Positions 1-8,305 of a stretch of 30,832 nucleotides of DNA are shown here, one piece after another. Positions within the stretch are counted from its first letter, which is position 1, and each line of letters begins with the position of its first letter. The notes beneath the pieces are model-generated. The model searched no databases. It saw nothing but the letters and a program-made list of their open reading frames with translations, and was not told the DNA's origin. The position numbers and the translations under genes are program-made. Source of the DNA: Bacteroidales bacterium UBA3816 (GTDB taxonomy: Bacteria > Bacteroidota > Bacteroidia > Bacteroidales > P3); assembly GCA_002368955.1 (NCBI GenBank), contig DFDY01000071.1:1-30832 (forward strand). The letters run 5' to 3'.

Positions 1-28
1 CTGATTCTTGCTCGTATTTCTCAATGTG

Positions 29-132
29 GCGTGTCTTCGACACGCTGAGTAGTAGGGGTTTCGCTATCCCCACACTGCGCTCCCGTTGGTCGCTTAGTAT
101 GGGGTTATTGAGATTCAGCCTCTTCGAGGCTG
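29..132. repeat. Palindrome-rich intergenic element
   Basis: Two 7-bp perfect stems with identical TTC loops, 29-35/39-45 and 116-122/126-132, flank an internal pair of near-complementary 9-mers, CCCCACACT at 68-76 and AGTATGGGG at 96-104 (8 of 9). GGGG at 55-58 can also pair with CCCC at 68-71, so two alternative folds compete. The short frame at 24-224 crosses these palindromes, has no family resemblance and is not called as a gene. The layout resembles high-copy structured intergenic repeats in Bacteroidota genomes; that resemblance is from memory and not tested. Confidence 0.5.
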
Positions 133-152
133 CTAAAAATCAGTCTTTTATC

Positions 153-178
153 AAACTAGAGCCATGTTCTTCTAGTTT
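153..178. repeat. 8-bp perfect inverted repeat
   Basis: AAACTAGA (153-160) and TCTAGTTT (171-178) are perfectly complementary around a 10-nt loop. It is the third hairpin in the non-coding left end. No U-tract follows on either strand, so it is not a classical terminator. Confidence 0.5.
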
Positions 179-208
179 ATTTCATAACAAAAGGAGGAGG
201 GATGGTTG

Positions 209-256
209 GGGTTCTGAGTTATGAGGGGCTAACGCAACACTCATAATTCAGAACCC
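209..256. repeat. 17-bp inverted repeat 3' of lipoprotein gene
   Basis: Arms 209-225 and 240-256 pair over 17 bases with one G-T type mismatch and a 14-nt loop. The repeat lies just past the stop of the minus-strand lipoprotein gene, so it may protect or terminate that transcript. The minus strand continues into a pyrimidine-rich stretch (ccctcctcctttt) rather than a clean U-run. Its core TTCTGAATTATGAG resembles the TTCTGAATTCTG seen at the 3' end of coaE near 6580. Confidence 0.55.
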
Positions 257-265
257 ATCATTAGT

Positions 266-700
266 TTAATCCGTATCGTCGTCCCAGTCATCTTCCATTT
301 GCTGCATCATTTGGTCAACGTCGTTCTGCACGTTCTCACCCATCTGCTCCATGTAGCCTTCCATGAAATTAACGCCGTCCTCTATGTCGTCGCTGAGGCC
401 TTTGAGAGAGCTGGCGGCACGGGCTTTGGCATAGCGGGCAGCACAACGACCGAGGGTTTTCTGGTCGGCGGGAGTCAACCTGTCTGCGAAGCGCTCGTAA
501 TAGTCCTCGGTGTAGTTTTCGAAACGGTCATCGGCTTTCTCCCAGTCTTTGAGGGTATAGTTGGCACCCTTGGTTTCCACCTCTTCTACAAAAGAGACAA
601 ATCCTTTAACGTAGCCGTCTTTGTTCATTGGAACATTGCAGGCAACAGTGAGGCACAGCAGTACCACGCCCAACAAAGCAAATAATGAGATTCTTTTCAT
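266..700 (-). CDS. Small lipoprotein, possibly DUF6565-like
   Basis: The predicted product has 144 residues. I chose the ATG at 700 because it directly precedes a lipoprotein signal (MKRISLF, hydrophobic core, lipobox LTVAC with Cys21); the frame stays open to 745, which would add 15 residues before the signal. The mature part is acidic, mostly helical in appearance, with a pattern W-x-x-A-D-x-x-F, YY-x-x-F, LTPADQ and ARYAKARA, and an Asp-rich tail. Small Bacteroidales lipoproteins with this spacing of Trp, Tyr and a late Ala-Arg-Tyr segment are grouped, from memory, as DUF6565; this was not checked. It should sit in the outer or inner membrane facing the periplasm. The gene is monocistronic and diverges from the large secreted protein gene. 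Function unknown. Confidence 0.75.
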   Translation of the reverse strand: MKRISLFALLGVVLLCLTVACNVPMNKDGYVKGFVSFVEEVETKGANYTLKDWEKADDRFENYTEDYYERFADRLTPADQKTLGRCAARYAKARAASSLKGLSDDIEDGVNFMEGYMEQMGENVQNDVDQMMQQMEDDWDDDTD

Positions 701-940
701 GACATGATAATATTTGTTCAACAATAATTTATATAAATAACGCATCAGAGAGAAAAATATTGTATAGTGATAGTTTCCGCTTCAATCGTACATAATAGTA
801 ATGTCTGGAGCACACCGGCATTGGACAGGCTGATAGATTACCGATTTTTGAAAATATTCATAAATAAAGTTAAATATTAACACAAAAGGGTAACTTTTTT
901 GAAGAAAAGGATACTTATATAAGTAAGATTATAAAAAAAC

Positions 941-3900
941 ATGGAAAAGAAGAAAACAAGTTGCCGAAGAGGTGTGATGATGGCAAGGGTGGTTGTTGTG
1001 GGTTTGGTGCTGATGGTGATGGGCATGGCTCAGGCCGTGGGACAACATACTGTGCGCATGACCTGCGGCACGCTCTATGTCGACGGATGCAACTATCCGT
1101 CGGGAGTGATTTATGATGATGGTGGGAGTTTAGGCGGTATATCTAAGTATTTCGATGGGATGGTGATTATCAAGGCTGGTGCAGGAGATACAATTACACT
1201 AAGCGGCCTGTACAATTTAAGGTATTATTCATGTGGTCTGACGATATATGACGGTGAGGGGATGACTGGCAACAAACTGATAGATAATGTTGTCAGAATT
1301 GGTTTGGTAAATGTTGTATCGACCACAGGGGTGATTACTATCCATTTATATGATTATCATCCCAATAGGCATAACGCTGCTCAAAATCATGGAATTAATT
1401 TGTCTTACAATTGCCGGAGGGCAAGTCATTGCACTCGATGTCCTCAAAACCTAAGACTGGAGCACTTAACGCAGACGGGAGCACACCTGGCATGGCATGC
1501 AGCAGACACTGGCAGCCGTTTTGCACTGAGAGTAGACGACTCGACGATGGTGGTGGCAGATACCACTTTCACAATTGACGGACTTGCTCCTGGCAGCCAG
1601 CATATGGTGGAAGTGAGGAGCCTGGAGGACAGCATGAGTGTGGAATGCCGCCAGCAGATGAGCTTCCGCACACTATGCGAACCCCTTCGGCAGGCAGACT
1701 TACCACTCTGCTACGGTTTTGAGGATGCCACCGGCGAAGGGCCCAACGCGACTATAGACAGCTGCTGGACCCTAGTGGGCTCACATACATCGCCTCTGTA
1801 CCCCTCGCCACTATACCCACTAGGTGGCCGCTTTGCCCTGCTGATGGCAGGCTGTAGCGGGGAAGGTTCGGCCTACTTGGTGCTGCCGGAATATGCCGAC
1901 TCGCTGAGTCGGACGGCATTGGATTTCTGGGTCAAGCATGCTGACAGTTGGATATTGGATAGGTATGAGGTGGGCATCATGGAAAATCCGATGGACTTGA
2001 CAAGTTTTGAGACCATTGCGACTTTACTGGGCGAAGCGGAAGGGTATGTACACCACACCGTATCTTTTGAGGGTTACAATGGGTCGGGACATTTTGTGGC
2101 CATCAGGATTTTGAATAAAGAAACGGCCATGTATGTAGACGACATAAGGCTGCGAACGGTAGAGGCGTGCCCAGCTATCGGGGAGGTAGCAGTGAACGCA
2201 CTGGCCCCAAGGGCAATGCAGGTTAGCTGGACGACGGAGGAGAGAGCCTCGTCTAGCATCAGGGGGTACCAACTCAGGATTAGCCCTCTCCAAGGGGGCA
2301 CTCCCACAGAATTGTTCACCACACGGTGCAATTCGATGGTTTCGGGGCTAGAACCAGGGACCGACTACGCTGTGGCGGTTCGTGTCTGTTGCACCGACAG
2401 CAGCTATGGCGAATGGGACTCCATAGTGGTAAGTACTCCGTCATTGTGCATAGAGTACACGAACGATAGTGGTCAGGGGTCGTCGAACCTCTGGGAGCTG
2501 ATAAATACCCAATTGGGCAATAACGCCTGTCAGAGCATCTACACGGAGTCGCAATTGAGCAGCATGGGACTGCAAGCGGGTTATATCAGTGCCATAGAAT
2601 ATACATGGAGTATGAACCGGAACTACCCCAAAACGATAAGCATTTTCATAGGTCAGACTACACAGAGGGGATACTCATGGGGAGGCAGTCCGCTAACCTT
2701 CGGCCAGACACTGGTATACAGTGGCAACCTCCAATGCTTTACGTCTGGGCCCCAGACTTACGTCTTCACCACTCCTTTCTACTGGGACGGCGTGAGCAAT
2801 CTGGTGGTGACACTGCTGGTGAACCAACCCAACAGCATGCCACAAGATGCAAGCCCCTTTTTTATGAAATGTATCAGTAACAATTCCGGTCTTTTCTCGA
2901 CATTCATCTATGGCAGGGACAGTGTGGCTATAAGGTTGAACGATTTAGGCACTGTACAAGGCTCGGTGAACACTATGATGCCATCGGTGAGGTTTGTACA
3001 ATGCAACGAGGATGAGGGATGCCGAAAACCGCTAGTAGCAGTGAGCGAAGTGGGAATCAGGGAGGTCACGCTACAATGGACTACCGACAGTACTGCCAAT
3101 GAATGGAATATTGCCTACAGGGCTATCGACGACAGTATCTGGACCTCTGCAGCCAGAAACTATGACAGGACAGAGCTGCAAATAGGGGGATTGACACCAG
3201 GGACTCCCTACCAATTCAGGGTGACGGCACTATGCGACTCTGGTCAGGCAGAAGGGCTGGCCACGGCCGCAACAGCCTGTAGACAAGGCGCCTTTGAATA
3301 TGATAACCTGTATGGTCCTTCGGTCACTTGCTACACAGGCAGCTATGGCAGCTACCCTAGAGTAGAAGTGGTGAACTATGGTAGCAGCAACATGTACTCG
3401 CGACACACAATCCACCGAGACTTACAAGAGACGGATCCTAGAACTGATGGGCAGCTATACACCGTACCCGAAGGCTATTGCAGTTCGGTGCGCCTGGGCA
3501 ACTGGAACAACGGAAAAGAGAATGAGCATATCAACTACACCTACCGTGTTGACACAAACGACTACAACCTTTTGATACTAAAATATGCTGCCGTATTGGA
3601 AAACCCCAACCACTGGGCAAACGACCAGCCTCGTTTTCATTTCAGTATAACCGACAGCACTGGACATACCATCAACCCTTGCTATGAAGCCGACTTCGTG
3701 TCCAGCACAAACCTTGGCTGGAATGTTGTTAATAGAACGAATGTGTTATGGAAAGACTGGACAACCATTGGTGTTGACCTAGTTCCCCTGCATGGGCAGT
3801 TGATAAACATTAAGTTGAGCAGCTATGATTGCAGCATAGGTGCGCATTTTGGATATGCCTATTATGTGATTGACTTAGACAACAAGTTGATGCGCTCGGT

Positions 3901-5806
3901 CAGCTGCAACAGCGAGGAGAACACCTTCTATGCACCCGTAGGGTTCGCTTATCGATGGTATGCCGCGGAGGACACGTCTACCACCCTATCAAATGCGGAC
4001 AGCCTGCATACCAGCGGAAGTGGTATCTACAAATGCGACCTCTCCTATTTGGGGGCACCCAACGACTCGGCCCACGCCGACTGTCATTTCACGCTGACTG
4101 CCGTGGCGGGAGAGCGCCATCCCTATGCCCGCTTCACGGCTTGGGTGACAGACACGATGTCGTGTTCTGCGGTGTGGATGAGAATGCAAAACCAGAGTAT
4201 CATCACGCGCGACTCGGCCCACACCGACTCAGTGGCAGACGGATGTGAGAGCTATCTGTGGAATTTCGACGACGGCACGTCAAGCACCGAGATTCATCCA
4301 CGCCATGCTTTCCATCCAGGGTGGCACACGGCGACACTCTTTGCCATGCTGGCTGACGGATCCTGCGTCGACACCGCCGTGCAGCAGTTCTATGTTCCCT
4401 ACCCCTGCACGGTGAGGGACACAGTGTACGACACCATCTGCCCTGGAGACACGGCTGTGTGGTACGATTCGTCACTCACTGCTGAGGGAACATACATTTT
4501 CGATAGCCTCATCTCGCAGGATAGCCTTCTGGAGCACCGTGTTATCCTTACCCAGTTAAGCAACAGTGTGGACACCCTGAGAGTGAGCGTATGCCGAGAT
4601 TATCTATGGGAGGCGGACTCGAACCTATACAATGAAGAGGGGGCATACGACTATGTGACAGTGGCCGCATCGGGGTGCGACAGCATCGTCACCCTCGTGC
4701 TGAGCCTCATTCCACCATTCGACACGAACTATTACGACACCATTTATCAAGGTGACACCGTTTATTTCCAAGGCATGGAGTGCATCCTGCCAGGCGACTA
4801 CGTCTCGAACAGCACTAGCGAAGATGGGTGCGACACGACAAGGATTCTGCACCTTCTGTGGCGCTATATTGTGCCCGACAGCCTCACCGACTCTTTCTGC
4901 CACGGCTATAACTATCCCTTCGACGGAAGGCTCTTGACTTCGTCCGGCACCTATTACGACACGATTTTCTCACCATTCCCCATCCCCGACACACTGCGGG
5001 TGCTGACTCTGAAAGAACTGCCACTGCCACAGGTGGAACTGAGCGGCAGCTTTGAGTGTGCCGACCACCCGCCCTACACGCTGCAGGCACATGCCACGGT
5101 GCCCTACTACAGCTGGAGTTCATCGCCCGACGACCCCCTGTTGCAAGAATGGCAGGGAAACGACACGGCACGAGCCAACCCACAAACTGATGGCATCTAC
5201 TATGTTACCGTAGACTATAGGGAGGAGGGGCTCTGCCCGGTGACAGACAGCATTCGGCTGATACCAATCCATCTGCCAAATGCAAGGATAGACTTCTGGC
5301 CCGACAGCCTCTCTGACATACAACGGGCACTGACTGCCTACAGCCGCAACAATCGCTATGTGGACCACTGGCAGTGGACCGTGTGGTACGACCGCGAGGT
5401 GCGACTGCGAGACACTACTCAGAACCTCCTGTTGGAGATGCCCGAAGGCACCGTTGACCTGCGTCTTGCACTAGTGGTGAGCAACAGCCATTGTGCCGAC
5501 AGCGATACAGTGTCGGTGGGCATATTAAAGTCCGAGATTTACTTTCCCAATGTCTTCACCCCAACGTTGGGCACCAACCATGTTTTCCGACCCGTCTATG
5601 TCAACATCTACGACTTTGAGATATGGATTTATGACAAACGGGGCGACCTCGTCTACCATTCCACCGACATAAACGAGGGCTGGGACGGTACCCACAGTGG
5701 TCGCCTATGCACTCAGGCGGCATATGCCTACAAATGCCGCTACCGTAGGCGAGGCACAAGCGCAGACCACCAAATCAAGATTGGCACGGTGACCTTGCTA
5801 AGATAA
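941..5806 (+). CDS. Multidomain T9SS-exported surface protein
   Basis: The 1621-residue protein begins with a signal peptide (basic start, hydrophobic core about 15-30, cleavage near 32-34). A CUB-like beta domain with paired Cys follows (about 40-165). Then come a fibronectin III-like unit (167-245), a MAM/jelly-roll-like segment ending in YVDDIRLR (about 255-410), a second FN3 (411-500), a third FN3 (about 694-775) and a PKD-like unit (about 1100-1153, motif WNFDDGTSS). Four degenerate repeats of about 50 residues, rich in DT pairs with CDS/CDT ends, span about 1156-1361. The C-terminus (about 1531-1621: FPNVFTP, IYDKRGDLVY, GWDGT) matches the gliding-motility-associated, type-B T9SS sorting domain. 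No catalytic motif was seen, so an adhesin or matrix role is inferred. It stands alone, with no SprF/PorP-like partner beside it. Confidence 0.88.
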   Translation: MEKKKTSCRRGVMMARVVVVGLVLMVMGMAQAVGQHTVRMTCGTLYVDGCNYPSGVIYDDGGSLGGISKYFDGMVIIKAGAGDTITLSGLYNLRYYSCGLTIYDGEGMTGNKLIDNVVRIGLVNVVSTTGVITIHLYDYHPNRHNAAQNHGINLSYNCRRASHCTRCPQNLRLEHLTQTGAHLAWHAADTGSRFALRVDDSTMVVADTTFTIDGLAPGSQHMVEVRSLEDSMSVECRQQMSFRTLCEPLRQADLPLCYGFEDATGEGPNATIDSCWTLVGSHTSPLYPSPLYPLGGRFALLMAGCSGEGSAYLVLPEYADSLSRTALDFWVKHADSWILDRYEVGIMENPMDLTSFETIATLLGEAEGYVHHTVSFEGYNGSGHFVAIRILNKETAMYVDDIRLRTVEACPAIGEVAVNALAPRAMQVSWTTEERASSSIRGYQLRISPLQGGTPTELFTTRCNSMVSGLEPGTDYAVAVRVCCTDSSYGEWDSIVVSTPSLCIEYTNDSGQGSSNLWELINTQLGNNACQSIYTESQLSSMGLQAGYISAIEYTWSMNRNYPKTISIFIGQTTQRGYSWGGSPLTFGQTLVYSGNLQCFTSGPQTYVFTTPFYWDGVSNLVVTLLVNQPNSMPQDASPFFMKCISNNSGLFSTFIYGRDSVAIRLNDLGTVQGSVNTMMPSVRFVQCNEDEGCRKPLVAVSEVGIREVTLQWTTDSTANEWNIAYRAIDDSIWTSAARNYDRTELQIGGLTPGTPYQFRVTALCDSGQAEGLATAATACRQGAFEYDNLYGPSVTCYTGSYGSYPRVEVVNYGSSNMYSRHTIHRDLQETDPRTDGQLYTVPEGYCSSVRLGNWNNGKENEHINYTYRVDTNDYNLLILKYAAVLENPNHWANDQPRFHFSITDSTGHTINPCYEADFVSSTNLGWNVVNRTNVLWKDWTTIGVDLVPLHGQLINIKLSSYDCSIGAHFGYAYYVIDLDNKLMRSVSCNSEENTFYAPVGFAYRWYAAEDTSTTLSNADSLHTSGSGIYKCDLSYLGAPNDSAHADCHFTLTAVAGERHPYARFTAWVTDTMSCSAVWMRMQNQSIITRDSAHTDSVADGCESYLWNFDDGTSSTEIHPRHAFHPGWHTATLFAMLADGSCVDTAVQQFYVPYPCTVRDTVYDTICPGDTAVWYDSSLTAEGTYIFDSLISQDSLLEHRVILTQLSNSVDTLRVSVCRDYLWEADSNLYNEEGAYDYVTVAASGCDSIVTLVLSLIPPFDTNYYDTIYQGDTVYFQGMECILPGDYVSNSTSEDGCDTTRILHLLWRYIVPDSLTDSFCHGYNYPFDGRLLTSSGTYYDTIFSPFPIPDTLRVLTLKELPLPQVELSGSFECADHPPYTLQAHATVPYYSWSSSPDDPLLQEWQGNDTARANPQTDGIYYVTVDYREEGLCPVTDSIRLIPIHLPNARIDFWPDSLSDIQRALTAYSRNNRYVDHWQWTVWYDREVRLRDTTQNLLLEMPEGTVDLRLALVVSNSHCADSDTVSVGILKSEIYFPNVFTPTLGTNHVFRPVYVNIYDFEIWIYDKRGDLVYHSTDINEGWDGTHSGRLCTQAAYAYKCRYRRRGTSADHQIKIGTVTLLR

Positions 5807-5823
5807 GATAGGCAGAAAAAACA

Positions 5824-5850
5824 CCCCGGAGCCAAATCAAGACTCCGAGG
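5824..5850 (+). terminator. Weak hairpin after the T9SS cargo gene
   Basis: CCCCGGAG (5824-5831) can pair with CTCCGAGG (5843-5850) with one mismatch, 18 nt after the stop codon. The sequence that follows is A-rich rather than U-rich on this strand, so intrinsic termination is uncertain. Confidence 0.3.
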
Positions 5851-5965
5851 CTGCAATCAAAAACCAATAAAAAAAAGCCAATACTTTCATTGACATTATT
5901 ATGTACAAGTTCTTATGCTTTTATTGCACCATAAGTGAAATTTTAGTTCCGTCATGCGAAATTTT

Positions 5966-5998
5966 GCTTTTTTTTATTTCATGGCGAAATAAAAAGGC
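5966..5998 (+). terminator. AT-rich hairpin upstream of the 6020 gene
   Basis: GCTTTTTTTTATTTC (5966-5980), loop ATGGC, and GAAATAAAAAGGC (5986-5998) form a long AT-rich stem, with an 8-bp perfect part TTTATTTC/GAAATAAA next to the loop. It is followed by ATTTTTTA. It lies 22 nt before an ATG, so it could end the upstream transcript or affect translation of the small gene. Confidence 0.4.
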
Positions 5999-6019
5999 AT
6001 TTTTTACGTAATATAGAGT

Positions 6020-6529
6020 ATGAATGAAGATTATCACTTGAATCAGGAAAACGAGTCTATAGGGGATGGCGCAATTAGGGAAAGAGTGCTGCAATTGATT
6101 ATGAAGGCCACCATGTCCACCGGCATGTGGAAAGAAATGATGAGGAAGCTAGTGACCGAAAGGCCAGAGACAGCCACATGGGTCTGCAATGAACTGGAAG
6201 GGCTGACTCAGGCGAGCGATGCAGAAGAAACGCCTGCCACAATCATGGGCATCCAAGGCCAGTCGGAGATTGCGCAAAAGAGTGACGACCCGCTGCATGA
6301 GGAACTAATGGCACGGTTGGACAGCATCAACGAAGACGAGTTGCTGAGCTGCCAAAGCAATGCCCTGTGGGTATTCCGGCTGATGCTGCAGATGGGCAAT
6401 TTGGAGCGGGCCCTGACTGCTGCCGAAATGGACAGAAGTGTTTTCTTGCGCAACATCACTGAAGCCCTCGGCTATGAAGAGGGTGAAAAGTTCAGGATCT
6501 ACAACTACTTGAGAAGATACGAGAAGTAA
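6020..6529 (+). CDS. Hypothetical acidic cytoplasmic protein
   Basis: The 169-residue product starts at an ATG with no recognisable ribosome site. It has no signal peptide, membrane segment or catalytic motif that I can recognise. The sequence is acidic and appears helical: a first block (about 15-65) contains VLQLIMKATMSTGMWKEMM, a polar linker spans about 65-95, and a second helical block (about 95-160) contains LWVFRLMLQMGNLERALTAAEMDRS. Met and Glu are frequent. Codon use resembles the neighbouring genes, so I regard it as real. It is convergent with coaE (41-bp gap) and downstream of an AT-rich hairpin. It could be a lineage-specific regulatory or adaptor protein, but nothing in the sequence shows this. 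Confidence 0.65.
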   Translation: MNEDYHLNQENESIGDGAIRERVLQLIMKATMSTGMWKEMMRKLVTERPETATWVCNELEGLTQASDAEETPATIMGIQGQSEIAQKSDDPLHEELMARLDSINEDELLSCQSNALWVFRLMLQMGNLERALTAAEMDRSVFLRNITEALGYEEGEKFRIYNYLRRYEK

Positions 6530-6570
6530 AGTACAGAATTTTCTGATAGCCGCCCGCCCCTATATAGAAT

Positions 6571-7215
6571 TCACAACACAGAATTCAGAATTAATTGTTC
6601 GTGTATGTGCAACACCTGGCGGGCGCGAGGGTTGCCTTCATAGTTGAGAATGACATAGTCGGCACGCCGCATCTTCTCTTCGGCAGGCAGTTGATTGCGC
6701 ATTCGGTCCAGAAGCTGCTCACGGGTGGCATGGTCACGCAGTTCCAGCCGTCGGAGTCTTTCTTCCTTTTCAAGATAAACACAAATTACCCTGTCAACGA
6801 GGCGGTCGAAACCGTATTCGTAGGCAATGGCACTTTCAAAAATGACATACGGATCCTCGATATGTTCTTGCACGAAATGTAGGAAGTCCTCCCAAACCCG
6901 AGGATGGACGAGGGCATTCAGCCGTGTAAGTGCATCGGCATCATTAAACACGATTGAGGCAATAGCACGCTTGTCAGCCGAGCCGTCAGGATGAAGGACA
7001 GAGTGGCCGAAGAGAGCCTCTATTTGCGACAGAAAGGCGGGGTCGGTATAATACCCCCCTGCCACCTCGTCGGCCACAAAGCAGGGCACGCCCAAACGGC
7101 GAAACTCGTTCAGCACGGTGGTCTTGCCGCAGCCTATGCCTCCCGTCAGAGCCACAAGCAATGGACGGTGGGCAGCAGGGGCTGAAGATTGGCGGATGTT
7201 ACTTGATGATGACAA
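6571..7215 (-). CDS. coaE: Dephospho-CoA kinase
   Basis: Catalyses the last step of coenzyme A synthesis, ATP-dependent 3'-phosphorylation of dephospho-CoA. The P-loop GGIGCGKT (residues 25-32 from the longest start) and a DEVAGGYY segment in place of the usual DADxxxH region fit the family, as do the later arginine-rich lid (RRLELRDHATREQLLDRM) and the length of about 200 residues. No ATG is available: the longest start is a TTG at 7215 that overlaps the end of the ybbR-like gene by 17 nt. Alternatives are a TTG at 7161 or a GTG at 7155, which would place the P-loop close to the N-terminus as is usual. The last residues (LILNSVL) are encoded by a GAATTC-containing repeat-like sequence at the gene's 3' end. 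Confidence 0.92.
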   Translation of the reverse strand: MSSSSNIRQSSAPAAHRPLLVALTGGIGCGKTTVLNEFRRLGVPCFVADEVAGGYYTDPAFLSQIEALFGHSVLHPDGSADKRAIASIVFNDADALTRLNALVHPRVWEDFLHFVQEHIEDPYVIFESAIAYEYGFDRLVDRVICVYLEKEERLRRLELRDHATREQLLDRMRNQLPAEEKMRRADYVILNYEGNPRARQVLHIHEQLILNSVL

Positions 7216-8113
7216 AACTGATAGTTGAGGGGTTAACAGACTTGATACGCGACTGGGCAGGGAATCGAGTGATTAAGACAGGCAAGTCGGTGGTGGGAGA
7301 AACCCCATCGTAGCGCACAACGGCCTCGAAATGGGATTCGGAAACAAGCTCGTAGTCATGCACTGGCACCCACAGGGTAACATTGACATGGTCGGGATAG
7401 AGCCTCACCTGCTGATGGGCATATTCACTCATGAACTTGACAGGCACCGAAACCGTGGTCTCCACCTGTCTTTCGGCAGGGATAAAGATACGAACGCTGT
7501 CAGTAGAGGGGCGCACATCGTGATATTTCTCCCATACGGGTTCCAAGGCTAGCATATAGTAACCGCTGTCGGTAATATTAGCCACAGCGGCAGGGGCCGT
7601 ATAGAGTTCTGGAATGCGCTGCAAAGAACGAGGGTCGCCATAGAGCCATACGGTGTCGGGCTGCAGGGTGGGGCTTCCCGAGAGACCCACCTGTCCGGCA
7701 AAAATAAAATCTACGTCACGCAGCTGTGGCACATAGGCTCGGCGACGTCGTTCTGTGGTAGCAAAAGTAAGGGTCTCGACAGGGCTGGCGATATCATGAA
7801 CACCCGAAAAACCCAACTGACGGCAGAGGTCGTCAAAAAGGGGTTTGCCCACCTTCACCACAGTGTCTGACGAGATAGAGATGATAAAGGCTTTCTTGCG
7901 GACGGTCAGATAACGGTCGATGGCATTAAAGCAATTGGAAGTAATCACCAAGGGCAAGACTGTGTCGGCCTGGGTAACGATGAGACTATTTGTATCAACA
8001 CCCGTCCACCGAATAGGCACATCAAGGGAGTAGTCACCGTGTTCGGACATGGCGAAGACGAACCACACCACGGCTGTTAGAAAGAGTATTATCCAAAAAT
8101 GGCGATGCCGCAA
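7199..8113 (-). CDS. YbbR-like (CdaR-type) membrane-anchored protein
   Basis: The 304-residue protein has one N-terminal membrane segment (about residues 6-21, WIILFLTAVVWFVFA) followed by a beta-rich extracytoplasmic part consistent with YbbR repeats, for example the PVKFMSEYAH and VNVTLWVPVHDYELV segments. In Firmicutes CdaR regulates a diadenylate cyclase; in Bacteroidales the same domain is usually found beside coaE and yajC, as here, and its role is not settled. The only start that keeps the membrane segment is TTG at 8113: the upstream frame closes with a stop after four codons, and the first internal ATG lies just beyond the hydrophobic core. The gene overlaps the start of coaE, implying translational coupling. 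Confidence 0.82.
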   Translation of the reverse strand: MRHRHFWIILFLTAVVWFVFAMSEHGDYSLDVPIRWTGVDTNSLIVTQADTVLPLVITSNCFNAIDRYLTVRKKAFIISISSDTVVKVGKPLFDDLCRQLGFSGVHDIASPVETLTFATTERRRRAYVPQLRDVDFIFAGQVGLSGSPTLQPDTVWLYGDPRSLQRIPELYTAPAAVANITDSGYYMLALEPVWEKYHDVRPSTDSVRIFIPAERQVETTVSVPVKFMSEYAHQQVRLYPDHVNVTLWVPVHDYELVSESHFEAVVRYDGVSPTTDLPVLITRFPAQSRIKSVNPSTISFVIIK

Positions 8114-8116
8114 AAC

Positions 8117-8137
8117 AGTTAATAGTTATTAGTTAAT
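8117..8137. repeat. Three tandem heptamers AGTTAAT/AGTTATT/AGTTAAT
   Basis: Three consecutive 7-mers (8117-8123, 8124-8130, 8131-8137) differ at one position. They lie immediately upstream of the ybbR-like start on the minus strand, in the 192-bp gap below yajC. Confidence 0.45.
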
Positions 8138-8241
8138 AATTGGAGGATTCTTGCCGTGGCAGAATGTGTTGGGACAGAACCATTACAAGTAGTAAATCGA
8201 GTACTGTATTTAGTGGGGGGAAGCCACTCTAATTTAAACTA

Positions 8242-8302
8242 AAAGGTAAAAACTAAAAAGTAAGGCGGCAGCATCACTAATTAGTTTTTACTTCTTACCT
8301 TT
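8242..8302 (-). terminator. 22-bp imperfect inverted repeat after yajC
   Basis: Arms 8242-8263 and 8281-8302 pair at 19 of 22 positions around a 17-nt loop. On the minus strand the structure begins three bases after the yajC stop and is followed by TAGTTTAAATT, a modest U-rich tail. It may terminate or attenuate the leuS-to-yajC transcript ahead of the ybbR-like and coaE genes. The A/T-biased composition (ACTAAAAAGTAA) differs from the nearby coding DNA. Confidence 0.45.
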
Positions 8303-8305
8303 CAC

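Noticed and set aside
24..224. 66-residue plus-strand reading frame
   Set aside because: It crosses several palindromes, has no family pattern and lies in a structured non-coding element.
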